Source: Bacteroidota bacterium
GTDB lineage: Bacteria > Bacteroidota > Kryptoniia > Kryptoniales > JAKASW01
Length of the DNA stretch: 9,134 bases
NCBI GenBank assembly: GCA_021796055.1
Contig: JAJYOS010000201.1
Location: 1-9,134, forward strand
Direction of reading: 5' to 3'
The notes under the pieces are model-generated. The model saw only the letters and a program-made list of their open reading frames with translations. It did no database searches and was not told the origin of the DNA. The position numbers were made by a program, and so were the translations under genes. Within the stretch, counting starts at the first letter, position 1. The number at the start of each line of letters is the position of its first letter. Positions 3,633 through 9,134 of the stretch are shown in pieces.

Positions 3633-6599
3633 ATGAGACGGTTTTTTACGGCTTTGTATGCTTTTGCAGTGCTAGCCACGCTGTCGGCCGCCCCGGTGTT
3701 CGCAAGCGGCGGTAAGTTGACGGGCAAAGTGGTTGACGCAAAGACCGGGGAGCCACTTTCGGGAGCGAGTGTGCGCGTCGAGGGCACACAGCTCGGTGCG
3801 GCGGTCGGTCTTGACGGCATATACGTCATCCTGAACCTACCGCCCAACACCTACAGCGTGACCGTAACCAGCGTCGGTTACACAAAGACAACTGTGAGGG
3901 GTATCGTGGTCAATTCCGACCTCACTACCTTCCAGAACTTCAATGTCGAGCCGGCTTCGGTCGGTCTCCCGGAAGTAGTCGTCGAGGCTCAGAAGAAGCT
4001 GATCGACATTACACAGACAAGCGGCCGGTCGATTATGACAGCCAGCCAGATATCGAGTCTGCCCGCCGGAAATCTCCAGACGATACTCGCTACCTCTCCC
4101 AGTGCATACAACGGATACATTCGTGGAGGCAAGAGGTTTGAGACTTCCTATATAGTGGACGGCATCGATTTGTCCGACAAGACATACGAATCTGCCAACA
4201 ACGCCAATAGCTTGTTCAGCAGCTATCTGGCTGTGAACAAGACTTTCAGGCAGAACAACAACCTGGTAGAAGTCGGTTCGGATGCCCTTCAGGAAGTGTC
4301 AGTGAATACGACATCGAGTCTGAGGTACTCACCCGCAACGGCAGGTGTTGTCGACATGACACTTAAGCAGGGATCGGGTAAGATCACGGGCATGGTCACG
4401 GCTAAATACGCCTCAAGCCTGCAGGCTGCCGGAATGAACGTCTACACCGGACTACTGCCGGACGGCACTACTGCAGAATCGAAGTATCTGACCGAGAAGA
4501 CTTCCCTGGCGGCAAGCGGAAACACGGCTAAAGCCAACAGGTATACATGGACTCCCAGCGAATACTGGTACGCAAGCAAGCCCACCGAAAACCTCGAGTT
4601 CAATCTGGCAGGCGGTCTGCTGAATAACCTCGGATTCATGATAGACGCCAAGTACATCAATTCCTACGGCATGTATCCCAACGACTTCCACCGCTCACTG
4701 AATGCTACTGCGACGGTCGATTGGGCAATCCAGCCGACATTGAAATTGACGGCTGTTGGTATCCTTTCGGACCAGGGTTATTTCCTGGGCTGGAGGAATA
4801 GCATGTATAATGAAAACTTCAAGTTCTACCTGCAGGGCGTTCCGCGTTACGCGATGGGAACAGCAGCAGGCAGCCTGAAGCTGGTCAAATCTCTGTCCGA
4901 TAAGACCTACTACGAAGTCCAGGCAACATATACAGACAGCCCGGACAAGGTCGGCTTTATAACGAGCGGCGGCCAGATTAACCCCATCGGCGTTACCACC
5001 GGAGACTTCCTGACATTTGCGGATCCAGCCGAGATCAAGCGGTACGTGAGCAATATCGATCTGTCAAAGTTCTTCTCGGTGGCTCCTCAGAATGAGACAC
5101 CATCTGCTGCATCTTTCCCATCTTCCTCTCCGTACAAGCTTTCGAGGCCCGGTGTCTATTATGAGAACCAGGATGTCCAACAGTACAACGTCAGGGCAGA
5201 TATAAACAGTCAGGTCACTCCGCATCACCTGTTGAGCGGAGGGGTGAATTTGCAGATGTACAATTATCACAACCTCAGGCGATTCTCGCCCAGCGGCTAT
5301 CTCGATGTCGAAGAGTACACCGTTCATCCGAAGCAATACGGCATTTACGCCCAGGACAGGATAGACTATTCGGGTGTAATCGTAAACGTCGGCGCGCGTG
5401 TTGACGGATGGGATGCTGGCGCCAAGGGAATCGGCAATTTCTTTGCCCCTTATACGCTCGTTCCGGACAGCGAGGTTTTCGGAGGGGTTAACCCGAACGG
5501 TACACCGGAAGTCATCAAGTTCAACAATATGGTCGTAAACAGGACCAAGACGATTCCCGTGAAGTGGCTGTTCGAGCCCATGATAGGCATTTCTCACCCG
5601 ATTTCGGAGAATGCCTCTATGTACTATTCGTTCTCGAGAACGATGCAGCCGCTCCCCTTCTCCGCCCTTTATGGCATCTCCTATCAGAAGTTCCACACGT
5701 CGCTTCCCAACGTTTCTGCGGTTGGCTCTGACCCGATGGAGTCCACGAACTATGAAATGGGCTTGCAGTATGCGGTGTCTAATTACCTCGGCGTCAACGT
5801 GAGTGCCTATTACAGGACTATAAAGAACTACAACCAGATGGCCTTCCAGGTTGTGCCGAGGGCCGGGATCGGATCGACTTACTACCTCTACTTTTACGGC
5901 GGGAATGCCGATGCACGCGGCATAGAACTGACGCTGCGAAGCAACGCCTTGCCGGTCGGCGACTTCATGAGACTGACGAGCGTATTGACATACACTTACA
6001 GCTACGTCCGGTCACTTGTCGGCGGCACTGCGCTGCGCGGCCAGAATAACACGACATTCTATACAACGACGGGCGACAGCGCAAAGTACGGCGGCGGTCT
6101 CCCCTTCGGCAATGCAAACTATTACGCCGGGTATGAACAATCGATACTTGGTTCCAACTCATCGAGCTTTGCGGGTTACGACAGGCCTAACCGCGTGACC
6201 TTCATACTCAACTTCGATTTCCCGAAACCGATCAGCTCCGTTCCGGTGGATTTCCATCTTAACACTTTCACGACGTACCAGAGCGGATTTCTCTATCCTA
6301 TCAGCGCTTCCGATCCCCGTTCGAGAGAAATCGGGACTGCCCCGTATAACATGAGGACCGATCTGAGATTCGAAGCCGACTTCTCGGTCGCCGGACTCAG
6401 CTTCACTCCTTTTGTCGAAGTGCTGAATGTCTTCAACAGAGTGAACATCATCGCCTACGACAACAGTACGGCCGGTCAACTCCTTTGGGAGCAGAAGGGA
6501 ATCCCGACTGGTCCTTATGGATGGGCTGTGCTGCCTGACGGGTCGAGCGTTTATGACATCGGCCGAGAAGTATACTTCGGCTTATCGATCAATTTCTGA
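3633..6599 (+). CDS. TonB-dependent outer-membrane receptor with N-terminal carboxypeptidase-like regulatory domain
   Basis: A complete 988-residue outer-membrane transporter that would import a substrate using energy passed from the inner membrane by TonB/ExbBD. A signal peptide covers residues 1-25 (cleavage near VFAS-GG). A carboxypeptidase regulatory-like beta-sandwich spans about 28-107 (GKVVDAKTGEPLSGASVRVEG, DGIYVILNLPPNTYSVTVTSVGY). GLPEVVVEAQ (111-120) resembles the TonB-box-like segment of SusC-type proteins. The plug follows at about 125-250, including YIRGGKRFETSYIVDGIDLSD and LQEVSVNTTSSLRYSPATAGVVDMTLKQG. The rest is a Tyr/Asn/Gly-rich 22-strand-type barrel ending YFGLSINF, with the terminal Phe typical of outer-membrane proteins. 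It looks intact. It is followed after 39 bp by a secreted protein gene, suggesting a transport pair. Family assignment is firm. The substrate cannot be read; carbohydrate or peptide are guesses from SusC-like character. Confidence 0.92.
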   Translation: MRRFFTALYAFAVLATLSAAPVFASGGKLTGKVVDAKTGEPLSGASVRVEGTQLGAAVGLDGIYVILNLPPNTYSVTVTSVGYTKTTVRGIVVNSDLTTFQNFNVEPASVGLPEVVVEAQKKLIDITQTSGRSIMTASQISSLPAGNLQTILATSPSAYNGYIRGGKRFETSYIVDGIDLSDKTYESANNANSLFSSYLAVNKTFRQNNNLVEVGSDALQEVSVNTTSSLRYSPATAGVVDMTLKQGSGKITGMVTAKYASSLQAAGMNVYTGLLPDGTTAESKYLTEKTSLAASGNTAKANRYTWTPSEYWYASKPTENLEFNLAGGLLNNLGFMIDAKYINSYGMYPNDFHRSLNATATVDWAIQPTLKLTAVGILSDQGYFLGWRNSMYNENFKFYLQGVPRYAMGTAAGSLKLVKSLSDKTYYEVQATYTDSPDKVGFITSGGQINPIGVTTGDFLTFADPAEIKRYVSNIDLSKFFSVAPQNETPSAASFPSSSPYKLSRPGVYYENQDVQQYNVRADINSQVTPHHLLSGGVNLQMYNYHNLRRFSPSGYLDVEEYTVHPKQYGIYAQDRIDYSGVIVNVGARVDGWDAGAKGIGNFFAPYTLVPDSEVFGGVNPNGTPEVIKFNNMVVNRTKTIPVKWLFEPMIGISHPISENASMYYSFSRTMQPLPFSALYGISYQKFHTSLPNVSAVGSDPMESTNYEMGLQYAVSNYLGVNVSAYYRTIKNYNQMAFQVVPRAGIGSTYYLYFYGGNADARGIELTLRSNALPVGDFMRLTSVLTYTYSYVRSLVGGTALRGQNNTTFYTTTGDSAKYGGGLPFGNANYYAGYEQSILGSNSSSFAGYDRPNRVTFILNFDFPKPISSVPVDFHLNTFTTYQSGFLYPISASDPRSREIGTAPYNMRTDLRFEADFSVAGLSFTPFVEVLNVFNRVNIIAYDNSTAGQLLWEQKGIPTGPYGWAVLPDGSSVYDIGREVYFGLSINF

Positions 6600-6623
6600 T
6601 GATTCATTCTGCAACGAAAATTT

Positions 6624-6631
6624 ACAGGAGA
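6624..6631 (+). promoter_or_regulatory. Ribosome binding site of the secreted partner gene
   Basis: ACAGGAGA lies 7 nt before ATG 6639. The 39-bp gap after the receptor stop has no terminator hairpin, so the two genes are probably co-transcribed. Confidence 0.65.
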
Positions 6632-6638
6632 TAAGAAT

Positions 6639-9134
6639 ATGCGAAAGCTTTTATTAGTAGGTTTGTGCATAAGCTTCGTAGCATCTCTTACTTACGGACA
6701 AGTGAGGATTCGGGACAGGGCGCAGGCCATGAACACCCCCCCTGTTAATACGCCAAGCAACATTTTCCCGAATACAGGAGAGATGGTAGCAGGCAACCTA
6801 TGGGACTCGTTCATGCCGATGTCAACCGGCGTCTATTACAGCGAGACCCCAAACAACCCGGCCCGTCTGTGGGACCTTGTCCGGATGGGAAACTTCGACA
6901 GGCAGTGGAGCGCTCCGACCGCTATGTGGCCAGGCGGCTTCCCTTTCAGTTACTACTGGAACCAGGATATGCAGGCAGTAGCGTACGCGCCCAACATAAA
7001 CCCGACGAAGCAGACCAGTTCAAGTACGAACCATGCTACGATGATCTACACATCTAGAATAGACTCACTATGGCAGGCCAGACTAAGCATGAAATCCTAC
7101 GTGATCGGCCCCATCTGGATTAATCCCGACGGTACTCCCGACAAGAACGGGACGAACCGCTACGAGCTTTACTACGAGGCGGGCTTCCCGACTAACCTCG
7201 GTATCTGGGTGACGTTCAGGGCGATCCAGTACACACAGCCTTGGAACCACATGAACGATTTCATTTTGCTCGGTGTGACGTTCAAGAACTACGGCCTGTT
7301 GGATGTAACCTCGAGCGGCAGCCCGACATCCACCACGAACAAGATTCAAGCCCTTGCACTCGCATGGCATTCAGGCGACATAGGCTCCCTGAACGTCAGC
7401 ACGGGCGGCAACAGAGGCACGTCATCATGGGGATATGCCAGGATGTCCGGTTACATCGCCGACAATGATCCTAACGGGAACCCGTGGGCGACGCAGGTCA
7501 CTTATCCCGGCGTCAATCCGGCCAACTACCCGAGCTATCCCGGGCCCAACTCCAGCGTGCCGGCTGGAAAGCACAACATGGGCATCAACTGCTCCATTTA
7601 CAATTATTACACCGACATCTGGATGGGAAAGACCTGGCTCGGCGTGAAACAGGACACACTCGGCCTCTTCTCCTCTCCCGATGCAAGCACGATCTTCGGG
7701 ACTCATCCCGTCGGTGCGGGCGCGCAGCGCGGATGGTACACCTCCTCGGAGACAGGAGTAGGTGGTCTGGAGAACGAGCTCGATGCAGCATCCATTTTCA
7801 CGATAGCGACGGGCGAATGGTATGTTGACGGCGGAAAGAGCGGCGATGCAAGCAAGCTGAACCTCTCCCCCAACTCCAACTTCTTCCAGTCAGGCACCGC
7901 GGGCAACGTCCTTTCGTTCGTTCCCAAATCTTCGCCGGGAAAGCCGGACGGCGACCTGAAGAGCCAGACCAAACCCCTCAACAACGTATGGGAGAACGGC
8001 TGGACGCAGGGTTACACCGCGACCACGAACTTCGACGGCGATTCATTCATCGGAACGGGACCGTATTCCATCGATGTCGGCCAGTCGATCACCGTTGTCG
8101 GAGCGGAGTATGCGGGCTTCAGGATGAACGGGTTCCTGAACTCACTCCAGGCGGCGCGGTATGCGTGGGAGCAGGGCGGCGTACCGGTTGGCCCTTCTGC
8201 GCCTGACATGAAGACGTCCATAACCGTACCCGATAACAAAATCCTGATCTCATGGACGAAGAGCCCCGACGAGACTTCGAATCCGAATTTCGGCGGCTAC
8301 AAGATATATCGCGCGAGCGCGTTCCCACAGTTCAGTTCGCTTAGCCTCGGGATGCGTACGATGCATCATTACATGGACCAGATGACTGTTGGTCCGATTG
8401 ACTCCACGAAATACGCCGATCCGATAAACCCGCAGTTCGACGCCTTCAGCCAGCTGAACAAGATGCAGGCGGGCGGATGGGGGCCGTGGCAAATTCAGGC
8501 GGTAATCCCGAAGTCTTCCCTGCAGACCTACGCGCACACTGACGGCAATTACAGCTATGCATTCAAAGACAGCTCCCTCGACGTTCTCCTGGGATTCTCA
8601 TATTGGTACTATGTCGCAGCATATAACAACGTGCCGTCGGGACTCACTGTCAACGGCGTCACTACCAACCATCTCGAGTCAGGCAGAGTAAACGAGAACG
8701 GCGCAGCCGGAACCTGGCAAGGGACGTTCCCGTGGGCTACGCAGAGCAGTTTCTACCCGACTACGGTCTCAGGTTTGAAGAACATCGGGGCGACTATCGT
8801 GGTACAATCACCCCCGATCAACGTCGCATCGCTCGCAAACGGGAGCGCCAAGATCGGCGTGAAGCCAAACCCGTATAAGAAACAAGCTTTCTTTGACGTC
8901 GGATTGGAACATAAGATCATGTTCTACAATCTGCCGCAGCAGTGCACAATCACAATACTCGACGTTGCCGGACAGGTAATCGATCAGATCCGCTACACCG
9001 CCCCAACACCGACCAACGGCACGTTCTTCTGGGATATGTTCTCGAAGGACGGCCAGGAGGTGGCCAACGGCCTGTATATATATGTAGTGCAATACAACGG
9101 CGGGCAGCAATCCGGCTATTTTGCGATCCTAAGG
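6639..9134 (+). CDS. Large secreted protein with FN3-like segment and T9SS-type C-terminal domain, open at right edge
   Basis: 832 codons run to the window end without a stop. A signal peptide (MRKLLLVGLCISFVASLTYG, cleavage before Gln21) is followed by about 490 residues of Trp/Tyr/Asn/Gly-rich sequence with no domain I can name (for example LWDLVRMGNFDRQW and WPGGFPFSYYWNQD). A fibronectin-III-like segment begins near residue 518 (ILISWTKSPDE, then GGYKIYRAS and later FSYWYYVAAYNN near 652-664). The end (about 738-832) fits a type IX secretion C-terminal or FlgD-like Ig domain: GVKPNPYKK, TITILDVAGQVIDQ, FFWDMFSKDGQEVANGLYIYVV, then YFAILR, which in such proteins is nearly the last residues. 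The stop is therefore probably just past the edge. Inferred role: surface partner of the receptor, perhaps binding its substrate. It lacks a lipobox and does not resemble SusD. Confidence 0.82.
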   Translation, partial: MRKLLLVGLCISFVASLTYGQVRIRDRAQAMNTPPVNTPSNIFPNTGEMVAGNLWDSFMPMSTGVYYSETPNNPARLWDLVRMGNFDRQWSAPTAMWPGGFPFSYYWNQDMQAVAYAPNINPTKQTSSSTNHATMIYTSRIDSLWQARLSMKSYVIGPIWINPDGTPDKNGTNRYELYYEAGFPTNLGIWVTFRAIQYTQPWNHMNDFILLGVTFKNYGLLDVTSSGSPTSTTNKIQALALAWHSGDIGSLNVSTGGNRGTSSWGYARMSGYIADNDPNGNPWATQVTYPGVNPANYPSYPGPNSSVPAGKHNMGINCSIYNYYTDIWMGKTWLGVKQDTLGLFSSPDASTIFGTHPVGAGAQRGWYTSSETGVGGLENELDAASIFTIATGEWYVDGGKSGDASKLNLSPNSNFFQSGTAGNVLSFVPKSSPGKPDGDLKSQTKPLNNVWENGWTQGYTATTNFDGDSFIGTGPYSIDVGQSITVVGAEYAGFRMNGFLNSLQAARYAWEQGGVPVGPSAPDMKTSITVPDNKILISWTKSPDETSNPNFGGYKIYRASAFPQFSSLSLGMRTMHHYMDQMTVGPIDSTKYADPINPQFDAFSQLNKMQAGGWGPWQIQAVIPKSSLQTYAHTDGNYSYAFKDSSLDVLLGFSYWYYVAAYNNVPSGLTVNGVTTNHLESGRVNENGAAGTWQGTFPWATQSSFYPTTVSGLKNIGATIVVQSPPINVASLANGSAKIGVKPNPYKKQAFFDVGLEHKIMFYNLPQQCTITILDVAGQVIDQIRYTAPTPTNGTFFWDMFSKDGQEVANGLYIYVVQYNGGQQSGYFAILR

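Noticed and set aside
5064..5696. 210-codon open frame on the minus strand inside the receptor gene
   Set aside because: It is antisense to the barrel region of a complete, well-supported receptor; its protein is rich in Arg/Val/Ile with no domain, as expected from the mirror of a biased coding frame.
7484..7828. 114-codon plus-strand frame within the secreted protein gene
   Set aside because: Out-of-frame shadow (Arg/His/Ser-rich) of the 832-codon open frame that has signal peptide and C-terminal domain features.

Overview
The window looks like a piece of chromosome from a member of the Bacteroidota/FCB group. It is most likely an Ignavibacteria-like lineage or a relative known mainly from metagenomes. 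Three things point there: a TonB-dependent receptor that starts with a carboxypeptidase-like regulatory domain, a secreted protein ending in what looks like a type IX secretion C-terminal domain, and a FucP/GluP-type sugar permease with the sequence style of that group. This placement is inferred from protein character only; there is no rRNA gene or other phylogenetic marker here.

Layout. Positions 1-403 (minus strand) hold the N-terminal 134 codons of a sugar:proton symporter that runs off the left edge. Positions 404-1099 have no convincing gene; they contain several short hairpins and, just before the next gene, two 18-nt direct repeats spaced 22 bp apart. Positions 1100-1567 (plus) encode a stand-alone response regulator receiver protein, bracketed by two near-identical 18-nt repeats. 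Convergent to it, 1731-2667 (minus) encodes a secreted two-lobed retropepsin-like aspartic protease. Its signal peptide lies in a different reading frame from the catalytic part, so the gene carries a +1 frameshift, an assembly error or a recoding site.

Positions 2668-3632 are a 965-bp divergent intergenic region. It contains a candidate sigma70-type promoter, a perfect 8-bp stem hairpin, imperfect 16-bp repeats, a perfect odd palindrome, an unusually long Shine-Dalgarno match with no normal start codon after it, and a 13-codon reading frame whose stop overlaps the ribosome binding site of the next gene. Positions 3633-6599 (plus) encode a complete 988-residue TonB-dependent outer-membrane receptor. 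After 39 bp, 6639-9134 (plus) encodes a large secreted protein (at least 832 residues) that is still open at the right edge but appears to be within a few codons of its end.

How the genes may work together. The last two genes form a clear two-gene transcription unit: an outer-membrane TonB-dependent channel followed by an exported, probably surface-anchored partner. This recalls SusC/SusD-type uptake pairs, but the second protein does not look like SusD and seems to use type IX secretion instead of a lipoprotein anchor. The sugar permease at the left edge could be the inner-membrane step of carbohydrate uptake, but it is on the other strand and 3 kb away, so a link is only a guess. The response regulator has no kinase partner in the window.
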